DNA from: PFJX01 sp040751755
GTDB lineage: Bacteria > Pseudomonadota > Gammaproteobacteria > Burkholderiales > Thiobacillaceae
Reading direction: 5' to 3'
NCBI GenBank assembly: GCA_040751755.1
Contig: JBFMHC010000026.1
Span: forward strand, 38,470-102,469
Length of the DNA: 64,000 nucleotides
The position numbers and the translations under genes are program-made. Positions within the stretch are counted from its first letter, which is position 1. Each line of letters begins with the position of its first letter. The notes beneath the pieces are model-generated. The model worked only from the letters and a program-made list of their open reading frames with translations. It searched no databases and was not told the DNA's origin. Below, piece after piece: positions 45,891 to 54,069 of the stretch.

Positions 45891-47158
45891 GCGACGCCCC
45901 CGTCGCCGTCGCCCCCGGCGTGCACTGGATCGGCGCCCTGGACCCGCAGCTGCGAGTCTTCGACGTGATCCTCAAGACCGCCAACGGCACCTCATATAAC
46001 GCCTACTGCGTGCGCGGAGAACAGGGCGTGGCGGTGGTCGACACGGTGAAGGCGGAGTTCGCCGACGCCTTCTTCGCGCGCCTGGAACAGGTGGCGCGCT
46101 ACGACGAGATCCGCGCCATCGTCCTCAACCACCTGGAGCCCGACCACACCGGCGCCCTGCCGGAGCTGATGCGGCGCGCGCCGCGGGCGCGGCTGTATAT
46201 CTCGCAGCGCGCCCAGGCCATGCTCAAGGGCCTGATCCGCAGCGAGGGCATCGAGTTCACGCCGGTCGGTACCGGTGACACCATCGACCTGGGCGGGCGC
46301 AGCCTGCACTTCCTCAACACCCCCTACCTGCACTGGCCGGACACCCAGTGCACCTGGGTGCCGGAGGAGGGCGTGCTGCTCTCCGGCGACGTGTTCGGCT
46401 GCCACTTCTGCGACGCGCGCCTGTTCAACGACCGCGCCGGCGATTTCCGCTTCTCCTTCGAGTACTACTACCAGCACATCATGCGGCCGTTCCGCGAGCA
46501 CGTGCTGAACGCCCTGACGCTGATCGAGCCCCTGCCGCTCAAGGTCATCGCCCCCGCGCACGGCCCCATCCTGCGCGACCGGCCCATGTCCTACGTGCAC
46601 CGCTACCGGCAGCTGGCGGAGCCGCAGCTCGCCAACGAGGCGGCGGGCCACGACAGGACCCTGCTGGTGTTCTACATCTCCGCCTACGGCAGCACCGCGC
46701 GCATGGCCGAGGCGGTGCGCGAGGGCGCCGAGTCGGTGCCCGGCGTGCACGTCTCCACCTACGACCTGCAGGGGGTGGAGGTGGCGCCCTTCGTCGACCT
46801 GGTGGAGGGGGCCGATGCCCTCGCCTTCGGCTCGCCCACCATCAACGCCGACGCCGTGAAGCCCGTGTGGGACCTGCTCTCCTCGCTCGCCACCGTGAAG
46901 GTGCGCGACAAGCTGGGCGCCGCCTTCGGTTCCTACGGCTGGAGCGGCGAGGCGGTGCAGATGATCGAGGACCGCCTGCGTGGCCTCAAGCTCAGGGTGC
47001 CGGTCAAGGGCGTCAAGGCCAGGCTGATCCCCAGCGAGGCGGAACTGGCGCAGTGCTGGATGCTCGGCCACCAGCTCGCGCAACACCTCACCGGCCGCGT
47101 CGAGCGGCGGGTCATCACCATGGAACAACTCAACGCAACGGAGCCCGCGCATGCCTAA
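45869..47158 (+). CDS. flavodiiron protein (A-type) inside the nif operon
   Basis: 429 residues. N-terminal metallo-beta-lactamase domain with all diiron ligands: HLEPDH (His88, Glu90, Asp92, His93), YLHWPDT (His155), LSGDVFG (Asp174), APAHGP (His231). C-terminal flavodoxin domain (263-429, FYISAYGSTARMAEAV, AFGSYGWSGEAVQMI). No rubredoxin or flavin-reductase extension, so an outside electron donor is needed. These enzymes reduce O2 to water or NO to N2O. The start overlaps nifO by 22 bp (AGGAG 5 bp upstream) and the end overlaps the next ferredoxin gene by 8 bp. A role in oxygen removal for nitrogenase is inferred from place and intact active site. Confidence 0.93.
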   Translation: MRSDDGLSDAPVAVAPGVHWIGALDPQLRVFDVILKTANGTSYNAYCVRGEQGVAVVDTVKAEFADAFFARLEQVARYDEIRAIVLNHLEPDHTGALPELMRRAPRARLYISQRAQAMLKGLIRSEGIEFTPVGTGDTIDLGGRSLHFLNTPYLHWPDTQCTWVPEEGVLLSGDVFGCHFCDARLFNDRAGDFRFSFEYYYQHIMRPFREHVLNALTLIEPLPLKVIAPAHGPILRDRPMSYVHRYRQLAEPQLANEAAGHDRTLLVFYISAYGSTARMAEAVREGAESVPGVHVSTYDLQGVEVAPFVDLVEGADALAFGSPTINADAVKPVWDLLSSLATVKVRDKLGAAFGSYGWSGEAVQMIEDRLRGLKLRVPVKGVKARLIPSEAELAQCWMLGHQLAQHLTGRVERRVITMEQLNATEPAHA

Positions 47159-47438
47159 GGCCAACGTCACCTTCGAGGACATCGGCGTCACCGTCACCGT
47201 GCCCGCCGGCACCCGCCTGATCGAGATCTCGGAAAAGGTCGGCGCCGGCATCACCTACGGCTGCCGCGAGGGCGAATGCGCCACCTGCATGATGAAGATC
47301 GTCTCCGGCATGGAGAACCTCGCGCAGCGCTCGGTGCTGGAGGACAAGGTGCTGCAGGAGAACATGGCCGGGCGCGACCACCGCCTGGCCTGCCAGGCCC
47401 AGGTCCTGGGCGGCGAGGTCGTCGTCAGGCCCGGTTAG
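47151..47438 (+). CDS. [2Fe-2S] ferredoxin coupled to the flavodiiron protein
   Basis: 95 residues. Plant-type cluster ligands are Cys38, Cys43, Cys46 (YGCREGECATC) and Cys81 (RLACQAQ). The ATG lies 8 bp inside the end of the flavodiiron gene, so the two proteins are probably made in equal amounts. The likely role is electron donor to the flavodiiron protein, or to nitrogenase-related partners; the sequence cannot decide. Different from the FeSII-type protein that follows. Confidence 0.92.
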   Translation: MPKANVTFEDIGVTVTVPAGTRLIEISEKVGAGITYGCREGECATCMMKIVSGMENLAQRSVLEDKVLQENMAGRDHRLACQAQVLGGEVVVRPG

Positions 47439-47480
47439 ACCGCCCGAGGTTTCATCCCCCCAACCAAACGGAGTTTTGAA

Positions 47481-47840
47481 ATGCCCAACATCACCTTCTC
47501 CAGCCCCCTGCACAAGGACAAGACCGTCTACGCGGTCGCCGGCAGCCACACCAAGACCCTGCTCGCCCTGGCCAAGGAGAACCACATCCCCATCGACTTC
47601 TCCTGCCAGGACGGCGAGTGCGGCACCTGCCTGATCAAGGTCACCAACCTGAGCAGGAAGGGCCCGATGGGCGGCCCGCTCACCGACCGCGAGATCACCG
47701 TGCTCAAGGATCTGGGCAAGATCAGCAAGGACGAGATCGAGGCCATGAAGGTCGACGACACCGTGCACACCTCCTGGCGTCTGGCCTGCCAGATGGTGCT
47801 GCGCGACGAGGACATCCTCGTGGAGTACCCCAGCAAGTAA
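47481..47840 (+). CDS. [2Fe-2S] protein resembling Shethna protein II (FeSII)
   Basis: 119 residues. Cluster ligands Cys42, Cys47, Cys50 (FSCQDGECGTC) and Cys103 (WRLACQM). Compared from memory with Azotobacter FeSII, it shares the start ITFSSPL, the long charged insert after the cluster (LTDREITVLKDLGKISKDEI) and the end RDEDILVEY. FeSII locks the two nitrogenase components in an inactive, oxygen-safe complex when oxidised. The lysine-rich insert, needed for binding nitrogenase in FeSII, is kept. Own ribosome site (ACGGAG) 42 bp after the previous gene. Confidence 0.85.
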   Translation: MPNITFSSPLHKDKTVYAVAGSHTKTLLALAKENHIPIDFSCQDGECGTCLIKVTNLSRKGPMGGPLTDREITVLKDLGKISKDEIEAMKVDDTVHTSWRLACQMVLRDEDILVEYPSK

Positions 47841-47853
47841 CCGGAGAACAGCC

Positions 47854-48444
47854 ATGGACCCCGCACCCGCCGCCGTCAGCCACGCCCCCCTCGTCCCGCA
47901 GCAGGATGGTCTGCATGCCCTGCTCATGGAATGCGCCGCCGGCCTGCCCAACGACGACCTGTTCGCCCGCATGCTGGTCAGCCAGGCGCGCGGCCTCGGC
48001 GCGCTGCCGCCGGGGCTCGGCCTGGGCGATGCGGGGTTCGGCGCCCTCATGTCGCGCCACTTCCCCGCCTTCGGCCTGCCCGCGCAGCTTGCGGAGCGGC
48101 ACGACCTGGGCGAGCGCACCGTGGAGTGGGATGACCTGCACGCCCTGCTGCTCCAGCACTGCGCGCAGCGCGACGCCTCCGAGCCCTGGGTGGCGGCCAT
48201 CGTCGCCAGCGCCTGCATGGGCGGCGACCACCTCTGGCAGGACCTGGGCCTGTGGTCGCGTGCCGACCTCACCCGCCTCATGGCGGAGAACTTCCCCATG
48301 CTGCATGCCGCCAACACGCACAACATGAAGTGGAAGAAGTTCCTCTACAAGCAGTTGTGCAACCGCGCCGGCGTCTCGGCCTGCCGCTCGCCCACCTGCG
48401 AGGCGTGCGCCGACTACGCGCAGTGCTTCGGGCCCGAGGGGTGA
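47854..48444 (+). CDS. nifQ: molybdenum donor protein NifQ
   Basis: 196 residues. The diagnostic end is C-x4-C-x2-C-x5-C (Cys177, 182, 185, 191; ACRSPTCEACADYAQC), which binds the [Mo-Fe3-S4] cluster. The motif MGGDHLWQDLGL with NMKWKKFLYKQLC is also conserved. NifQ delivers molybdenum to NifEN/NifH for FeMo-co. It is 13 bp after the FeSII gene and overlaps draG by 4 bp. Confidence 0.95.
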   Translation: MDPAPAAVSHAPLVPQQDGLHALLMECAAGLPNDDLFARMLVSQARGLGALPPGLGLGDAGFGALMSRHFPAFGLPAQLAERHDLGERTVEWDDLHALLLQHCAQRDASEPWVAAIVASACMGGDHLWQDLGLWSRADLTRLMAENFPMLHAANTHNMKWKKFLYKQLCNRAGVSACRSPTCEACADYAQCFGPEG

Positions 48445-49346
48445 GCGAGGGGAGGGTGAGGGAACGCGCGCTCGCCGCCTACCTCGGCCTCGCCATCGGC
48501 GACGCCCTGGGGGCGACGGTGGAGTTCATGACGCCGCGCGAGATCCAGGCCGCGCACGGCCGCCACGACCGGCTGTCCGGCGGCGGCTGGCTGCGCCTGC
48601 GGCCCGGCCAGGTCACCGACGACACCACCATGAGCCTGGCCCTGGGCGAGGCCATCCTCCGCATGGGCCGCGTCGACGCCCTGGCGGCGGCGCAGGCCTT
48701 CGACGCCTGGATGCGCGCCAAGCCCGTGGACATCGGCAACACCGTGCGGCGCGGCCTGCTCAACTTCCGCGCCAGCGGCGCGCTGGAGATGCCGCCCAGC
48801 GAGCACGACGCCGGCAACGGCGCTGCGATGCGCGTGCTGCCGGTGGCGCTCGCCACCTACGGCCAGGGCGAATCGGCGGTGCGCGCCGCCTGTCGCGCGC
48901 AGGCCCACATCACGCACAACAACCTCCTCTCCGACGCCGCCACCGAGACCCTGGCGCTGATGGTGCAGGACGCCCTTGCCGGCGCCGACAAGAACGAGCT
49001 GCTGCACCGGCACGCGCACCCGCTGGTGCGGCGCCATCCCGAGTTCACCTTCCGCGCCGTGCGGCAGCGCCAGAACCCGAGCGGCTACGTCGCGGAGACC
49101 CTGCAGGCGGTGTTCCAGGCCTTGTTCGACACCGACGGCTTCGAGGACTGCCTGATCGACGTGGTCAACCGCGGCGGCGACGCCGACACCACCGGCGCCA
49201 TCGCCGGCATGCTGGCGGGGGCGCTGTACGGCCTGGCCGGCATCCCGCCGCGCTGGCTCACCGGTCTCGAGGGCGCGACGCGCGACGCCTGCGCGAAACA
49301 GGCGACGGCGCTGATGTCGCTACGGAGCGTGGCGGCGGCGGCCTAG
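48441..49346 (+). CDS. draG: ADP-ribosylglycohydrolase DraG (dinitrogenase reductase activating)
   Basis: 301 residues from GTG 48441, which overlaps the nifQ stop; GTG 48456 is an alternative. DraG removes ADP-ribose from an arginine of the Fe protein and so reactivates nitrogenase. The dimanganese ligands are in place: GLAIGDALGATVEF, TDDTTMSLALGEA, EHDAGNGAAMRV and GGDADTTGAIAG. The partner draT is not in this window. It is the last gene of the nifB operon, so its synthesis would follow NifA. Confidence 0.92.
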   Translation: MSEGRVRERALAAYLGLAIGDALGATVEFMTPREIQAAHGRHDRLSGGGWLRLRPGQVTDDTTMSLALGEAILRMGRVDALAAAQAFDAWMRAKPVDIGNTVRRGLLNFRASGALEMPPSEHDAGNGAAMRVLPVALATYGQGESAVRAACRAQAHITHNNLLSDAATETLALMVQDALAGADKNELLHRHAHPLVRRHPEFTFRAVRQRQNPSGYVAETLQAVFQALFDTDGFEDCLIDVVNRGGDADTTGAIAGMLAGALYGLAGIPPRWLTGLEGATRDACAKQATALMSLRSVAAAA

Positions 49347-49492
49347 CGGGGCGCTATTGTCCTTTGCGATCCCAGGCCGGGTCTGTACCATTCGCACCCA
49401 GTCCCGCGCCGTCCGGCGCGGGACCACGCCCAGCCCCGCACAACCTCTGTGAAAGCCCCTGGCGCATGCCGCGAATGCTCAGCCCGGAAATG

Positions 49493-49524
49493 AAAAAAGC
49501 CGCAGGACCTTTGGGTCATGCGGC
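49493..49524 (-). terminator. rho-independent terminator of tRNA-Leu
   Basis: On the minus strand the stem GCCGCATGACCC/GGTCCTGCGGC (one bulge) is followed by six T. It lies 25 bp after the 3' end of the tRNA gene and ends its transcript. The 146 bp between draG and this stem hold no visible gene. Confidence 0.85.
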
Positions 49525-49548
49525 TTTCCGTACTGCTGAGTATCGAAT

Positions 49549-49635
49549 TGGTGCCCAGAAGAGGACTCGAACCTCCACACCCTTGCGGGCGCTAGGACCT
49601 GAACCTAGTGCGTCTACCAATTCCGCCATCTGGGC
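49549..49635 (-). tRNA. tRNA-Leu (anticodon CAG)
   Basis: 87 nt including encoded CCA. The acceptor GCCCAGA pairs with TCTGGGC. The D arm has GGCGGAATTGGTAGACGC, the anticodon stem CTAGG/CCTAG carries TT-CAG-GT, and the long variable arm CGCCCGCAAGGGTG is typical of class II tRNA-Leu. The T arm has GGTTCGAGTCC. CAG reads CUG, the leading Leu codon in this GC-rich DNA. Confidence 0.96.
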
Positions 49636-49647
49636 AAGAAGGCGCGC

Positions 49648-49677
49648 ATATTAGCGATCCCACCGAATTCATGTCAA
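49648..49677 (-). promoter_or_regulatory. sigma-70 promoter of tRNA-Leu
   Basis: On the minus strand TTGACA (49677-49672) and TAATAT (49653-49648) are 18 bp apart, close to consensus, with the tRNA 5' end 13 bp below the -10. The -35 box lies inside the start and second codons of rnr. Confidence 0.85.
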
Positions 49678-51941
49678 CGAAAAAAACGCAGTCTCCCGCC
49701 AAGTCCGAAAATTCCAAACCCGCCCATCGCCGTGGCAAGGCCCTGCGCTGGCAGGACCCCTTCCTGGAGCGCGAGCGCGCCAAGTACGGCCAGGCCATGC
49801 CCAGCCGCGAGTTCATCCTGCAGCTCCTGGAGGAGGCGGGCGAGCCCGAGGACGCCGAGGAGCTGGCCTTCCGCCTGGGCCTGGAGCCCGAGGAGTACGA
49901 CACCTTCTTCAACCGCCTGCGCGCCATGCAGCGCGACGGCCAGCTGCTGTTCAACCGGCGCGGCGCGCTGTGCCTGCCGGAGAAGATCGAGGTGAAGAGC
50001 GGCCGCGTCGAGGGCCACCCGGACGGCTTCGGCTTCTTCATCCCGGACGACGCCAGCGGCGACATGTTCCTGCCCGAGAAGGAGATGCGCGGCGTGCTGC
50101 ACGGCGACCGCGTGATGGTGCGCGAGCACGGCCAGGACCGGCGCGGTCGCAAGGAGGCCAAGGTGGTGGAGGTGCTGGAGCGCGCCAACACCACGCTGGT
50201 GGGCCGCCTCTACCGCGAGCGCGGCTACCAGTGGGTGGTCGCCGAGAACAAGAAGATCTCCCAGGACATCCTCATCCCCGACCACGAGGACATGGGCGCC
50301 AGTTCCGGCAATGTGGTGATGGTGGAGATCACCTCGCAGCCGTCCAAGCAGGTCCCGCCCATGGGCAAGGTCACGCAGATCCTTGGCAACTACGCCGATC
50401 CCGGCATGGAGATCGAGATCGCCCTGCGCAAGCACGACCTGCCGCACGTGTTCCCGGACGACGTGCTGGCGCAGGCGAAGAAGCTGCCCAAGGGCGTGGT
50501 GAAGAAGGACCTGACGGAGGAGCGCGAGGACGTGCGCGACCTGCCGCTGGTGACCATCGACGGCGAGGACGCGCGCGACTTCGACGACGCCGTCTACTGC
50601 CGCCCCGAGGGGCGCGGCTTCCGCCTGTGGGTGGCGATCGCCGACGTCTCGCACTACGTGATACCGGGCCAGCCGCTCGACCGCGAGGCCTACGACCGCG
50701 GCAACTCCGTGTACTTCCCGCGCCGCGTCATCCCCATGCTGCCCGAGGAGCTGTCGAACGGCCTGTGCTCGCTCAATCCCAAGGTCGACCGTCTGTGCAT
50801 GATGTGCGAGATGGAGATCACCAGCTTCGGCAACATCAAGAAATACCGCTTCTACCCGGCGGTGATGCACTCGAAGGCGCGCCTCACCTACAACCTGGTG
50901 TGGGACTGGCTGTCCGGCGCCGCCCAGCCGCCGAAGGAGCAGGCCGGGCTGCTGCCGGACCTGGAGAACCTCTACAAGCTGTTCAAGATCCTCCTCAAGG
51001 CGCGCGGCAAGCGCGGCGCGATCGACTTCGAGACCCTGGAGACGAAGATGCTGTTCGACGCGCAGGACAAGATCGAGCGCATCATCCCCTATGCCCGCAA
51101 CGACGCGCACAAGGTGATCGAGGAATGCATGCTGGCGGCCAACGTGTGCGCCTCCGACTTCCTGCAGAAGAAGAAGCACGCCGCCCTGTACCGCGTGCAC
51201 GAAGGCCCGACGCCGGACAAGCTCAAGGCCCTGCACGAGTTCCTCGGCGAGTTCGGCTTCTTCCTCACCGGCGGCGAGGACCCGCACGCCAAGGACTACG
51301 CCGAGCTGCTGGCGAAGATCAAGGGCCGCCCGGACGAGCAGCTGCTGCAGACCGTGCTGCTGCGCTCCCTGCGCCAGGCCCAGTACAGCCCGGAGAACGT
51401 CGGCCATTTCGGCCTCGCCTACGAGACCTACACCCACTTCACCTCGCCCATCCGCCGCTACCCGGACCTGCTGGTGCACCGCGCCATCAAGGCCTGCCTG
51501 CGCGGCGAGACCTACGCGCCCGGCGCCTGGGACAACATCGGCATGCATTGCTCGATGACCGAGCGCCGCGCCGACGACGCGACGCGCGACGTGGTGGCCT
51601 GGCTGAAGTGCTACTTCATGCAGGACAAGATCAACGAGGAGTTCGACGGCGTCATCTCCGCGGTGGTGAGCTTCGGCGTGTTCGTCGCCCTCAACGAGGT
51701 GTTCGTCGAGGGCCTGGTGCACGTCTCCGAACTCGGCTCCGACTACTTCCACTTCGACGCCGCGCGCCACCAGATGATGGGCGAGCGCACGGGCAAGCGT
51801 TACCGCCTCGGCGACAAGGTGCGCATCCGCGTGGTGAGCGTGGATATCGAGACCTCGCGCATCGACTTCGCCCTGGTCGACGAGACGGCGGCGGAGGGCG
51901 CTGCCGCGTCCGCGCAGAAACGCAAGCCGAAACGCAAGTGA
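49671..51941 (+). CDS. rnr: ribonuclease R
   Basis: 756 residues. Processive 3'-5' exoribonuclease that degrades structured RNA and acts in rRNA and tRNA quality control. Domains: N-terminal helix-turn-helix (PSREFILQLLEEAGEPEDAE), two cold-shock domains (GRVEGHPDGFGFFIPDD), the RNB core with metal ligands (ITIDGEDARDFDDAVYC is seen as TIDGEDARDFDDA), then an S1 domain (FDGVISAVVSFGVFVALNEV) and a short basic tail. ATG 49671 has no clear Shine-Dalgarno site, and the frame is open upstream through the tRNA gene. It may be leaderless or start elsewhere. Confidence 0.94.
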   Translation: MSTKKTQSPAKSENSKPAHRRGKALRWQDPFLERERAKYGQAMPSREFILQLLEEAGEPEDAEELAFRLGLEPEEYDTFFNRLRAMQRDGQLLFNRRGALCLPEKIEVKSGRVEGHPDGFGFFIPDDASGDMFLPEKEMRGVLHGDRVMVREHGQDRRGRKEAKVVEVLERANTTLVGRLYRERGYQWVVAENKKISQDILIPDHEDMGASSGNVVMVEITSQPSKQVPPMGKVTQILGNYADPGMEIEIALRKHDLPHVFPDDVLAQAKKLPKGVVKKDLTEEREDVRDLPLVTIDGEDARDFDDAVYCRPEGRGFRLWVAIADVSHYVIPGQPLDREAYDRGNSVYFPRRVIPMLPEELSNGLCSLNPKVDRLCMMCEMEITSFGNIKKYRFYPAVMHSKARLTYNLVWDWLSGAAQPPKEQAGLLPDLENLYKLFKILLKARGKRGAIDFETLETKMLFDAQDKIERIIPYARNDAHKVIEECMLAANVCASDFLQKKKHAALYRVHEGPTPDKLKALHEFLGEFGFFLTGGEDPHAKDYAELLAKIKGRPDEQLLQTVLLRSLRQAQYSPENVGHFGLAYETYTHFTSPIRRYPDLLVHRAIKACLRGETYAPGAWDNIGMHCSMTERRADDATRDVVAWLKCYFMQDKINEEFDGVISAVVSFGVFVALNEVFVEGLVHVSELGSDYFHFDAARHQMMGERTGKRYRLGDKVRIRVVSVDIETSRIDFALVDETAAEGAAASAQKRKPKRK

Positions 51942-51952
51942 GCTGATCGCCG

Positions 51953-52690
51953 ATGTCCCAACGCACCCTCATACACGGCTTCCATGCAATAACCGCGCGC
52001 CTCCGGCACCACCCGGAAAGCCTGCACATGGTCTATCTCGACGAGGCGCGGCGCGACAAGCGCGCCAAGGAGTTCCACAAGCTCGCCGAGGACAAGGGCG
52101 TGCGCGTGGTGCTGGCGCCGGCGGCGCGCATCGAGGAGATGGCGCGCGGCAAGTCGCAGGGCGTGGTGGCGATGGCCGATCCGATCCAGCTCGCGCGCGA
52201 CCTCGACGAGGTCCTGGAGGGCCTCACCGAGCCGGCCCTGCTCATGGTCCTGGACGGCGTGACCGACCCGCACAACCTCGGCGCCTGCCTGCGCAGCGCC
52301 GATGCCTTCGGCGTGCACGCGGTGCTCGCCCCCAAGGACCGCTCCGCCGGCCTCTCCGCGGTGGCGATGAAGGCCGCCAGCGGCGCTGCCGAGTCGGTGC
52401 CCTATCTCACCGTCACCAACCTCGCGCGCAGCCTGCGCGAGCTGAAGGACAAGGGCATCCTCATCATCGGCACCGACGATTCCGCCAGCGCCACCCTCAT
52501 GGACGCCGACTTCACCGTGCCCGCCGCCCTGGTGCTGGGCGCCGAGGGCGCGGGCATGCGCCGCCTGACGCGCGAGCACTGCGACGTGCTGGTGCGCATC
52601 CCCATGTACGGCCAGGTGGAAAGCCTCAACGTCTCGGTCTCCGCCGGTGTCTGCCTGTACGAGGCGCGGCGCCAGCGCGCGGTGGTGTGA
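51953..52690 (+). CDS. rlmB: 23S rRNA (guanosine-2251-2'-O)-methyltransferase RlmB
   Basis: 245 residues, SPOUT/TrmH fold. N-terminal RNA-binding part (LIHGFHAITARLRHHPESLH). The knotted SAM site has the three motifs LDGVTDPHNLGACLRSADAF, ALVLGAEGAGMRRLTREHCD and IPMYGQVESLNVSVSAGVCL. It methylates G2251 in the P loop of 23S rRNA. rnr-rlmB is a common pair; the gap here is 11 bp. Confidence 0.96.
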   Translation: MSQRTLIHGFHAITARLRHHPESLHMVYLDEARRDKRAKEFHKLAEDKGVRVVLAPAARIEEMARGKSQGVVAMADPIQLARDLDEVLEGLTEPALLMVLDGVTDPHNLGACLRSADAFGVHAVLAPKDRSAGLSAVAMKAASGAAESVPYLTVTNLARSLRELKDKGILIIGTDDSASATLMDADFTVPAALVLGAEGAGMRRLTREHCDVLVRIPMYGQVESLNVSVSAGVCLYEARRQRAVV

Positions 52691-52692
52691 AC

Positions 52693-53235
52693 ATGGACGG
52701 CATGCAAGCAAGGGAACTGTTCGAGCGCGCGGAACTGCTGATCGGCGCCGAGGCGGTCGAGCGCTCGCTCGACCAGCTCGCCGCGCGCATCGGCGAGAGC
52801 CTGTCCGAACGCATGCCCCTGGTCCTGTGCGTCATGGGCGGGGCGGTGGTGTTCACCGGCAAGCTCCTGCCGCGCCTGGATTTCCCGCTCGAATTCGACT
52901 ACCTGCACTGCTCGCGCTACCGCGACGGCACCAGCGGCGGCCAGATCGAATGGTCGGCGCTGCCGCGCAAGGAGGTTCAGGGGCGCTGCGTGCTGCTCCT
53001 GGACGACATCCTCGACGAGGGTCACACCCTCGCGGCGGCCAAGGCCAAGCTCTTGGAGATGGGCGCGGCGGAGGTGTGGATCGCGGTGCTCGCGGAGAAG
53101 GAACTGGGCCGCGCCAAGCCGGTGCGCGCGGAGTTCGTCGGCCTGACCGTGCCCGATCGTTACGTCTTCGGCATGGGCATGGACGCCTACGGCATGTGGC
53201 GCAACCTGCCCGCCATCTACGCATTGAAGGAATAG
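52693..53235 (+). CDS. hypoxanthine-guanine phosphoribosyltransferase
   Basis: 180 residues from ATG 52693. GTG 52687, which overlaps the rlmB stop, is an alternative. The PRPP loop is VLLLDDILDEGHTLAAAKAK and the N-terminal loop PLVLCVMGGAVVFTGKL; C-terminal VPDRYVFGMGMDAYGMWRNL fits type I PRTases of the HGPRT group. It salvages hypoxanthine or guanine with PRPP. mtnP starts 6 bp later, so the hypoxanthine produced there can be used directly. Confidence 0.9.
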   Translation: MDGMQARELFERAELLIGAEAVERSLDQLAARIGESLSERMPLVLCVMGGAVVFTGKLLPRLDFPLEFDYLHCSRYRDGTSGGQIEWSALPRKEVQGRCVLLLDDILDEGHTLAAAKAKLLEMGAAEVWIAVLAEKELGRAKPVRAEFVGLTVPDRYVFGMGMDAYGMWRNLPAIYALKE

Positions 53236-53241
53236 CTGCCT

Positions 53242-54030
53242 ATGTCGCTCGGCATCATCGGTGGGACCGGTCTCACCAAACTGCCCGGCCTGACGGTCAC
53301 GCACCGCCAGGTCATCCGCACCCCCTATGGCGAGCCCTCCGGCCCGCTCACCTTCGGCGAGCTGGACGGCCATCCCATCTGCTTCCTCGCGCGCCACGGC
53401 TACGGCCACACCATCCCGCCCCACCTGGTGAACTACCGCGCCAACATCTGGGCCCTGCACGCGCAGGGTGTCAGCCACGTGGTGTCGGTGGCGACGGTGG
53501 GCGGCATCCATGCCGATCTGGGGCCGGGCAGGCTGTGCGTGCCGGACCAGATCATCGACTACACGCACGGCCGCGAGTGCACCTTCGCGGCATACAACGG
53601 CCGCCAGGTGGCGCATGAGGACTTCACCTGGCCCTACTGCGCCGACATGCGCGCGCGCTGCATGGCGGCGCTGCGCCGCGCGGGCGAGACCTACCTGGAC
53701 GGCGGCATCTACGCGACGGTGCAGGGGCCGCGCCTCGAGACCAAGGCGGAGATCGAGCGCCTGGCGCGCGACGGCGCCGACATGGTGGGCATGACCGGCA
53801 TGCCGGAGGCCTACCTGGCGAAGGAGATCGGCCTCTGCTACGCGGCCGTGGCGGCGTCGGTGAACTGGGCGGCGGGGCGCGGCGACAGCGCCGAGGCGAT
53901 CTCGCCGGAGGTGATCGAGCAGACCGTGGCCGGCGTCATGGAGCGCCTGCGCACGGTGCTCAAGAACCTGGCGTGCATGGACTACGGCGAGGGGGTCAGC
54001 AACACGCCCGGGGGCGTCTGCGAGGTGTGA
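53242..54030 (+). CDS. mtnP: methylthioinosine or methylthioadenosine phosphorylase
   Basis: 262 residues of the MTAP/PNP family. Motifs: IIGGTGLTKLPGL (phosphate site), ARHGYGHTIPPHLVNYRANI, VQGPRLETKAEIERL and MVGMTGMPEAYLAKE. It cleaves methylthio-nucleosides to the base and methylthioribose-1-phosphate. Pairing with a hypoxanthine phosphoribosyltransferase suggests the inosine form (MTIP, as in Pseudomonas aeruginosa), but the specificity residues cannot be judged by eye. Confidence 0.88.
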   Translation: MSLGIIGGTGLTKLPGLTVTHRQVIRTPYGEPSGPLTFGELDGHPICFLARHGYGHTIPPHLVNYRANIWALHAQGVSHVVSVATVGGIHADLGPGRLCVPDQIIDYTHGRECTFAAYNGRQVAHEDFTWPYCADMRARCMAALRRAGETYLDGGIYATVQGPRLETKAEIERLARDGADMVGMTGMPEAYLAKEIGLCYAAVAASVNWAAGRGDSAEAISPEVIEQTVAGVMERLRTVLKNLACMDYGEGVSNTPGGVCEV

Positions 54031-54035
54031 GGCAA

Positions 54036-54060
54036 GCCCGTGCCGCTTGCGGGCACGGGC
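54036..54060. terminator. possible bidirectional terminator hairpin
   Basis: Perfect stem GCCCGTGCC/GGCACGGGC with a 7 bp loop between the convergent mtnP and ppiC genes. No T run follows on either strand, so it may act with Rho or only protect the 3' ends. Confidence 0.45.
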
Positions 54061-54069
54061 CGATCCGTC

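Noticed and set aside
54036..54060. Strong rho-independent terminator
   Set aside because: Good stem but no T run on either strand, so listed only as a possible terminator at low confidence.
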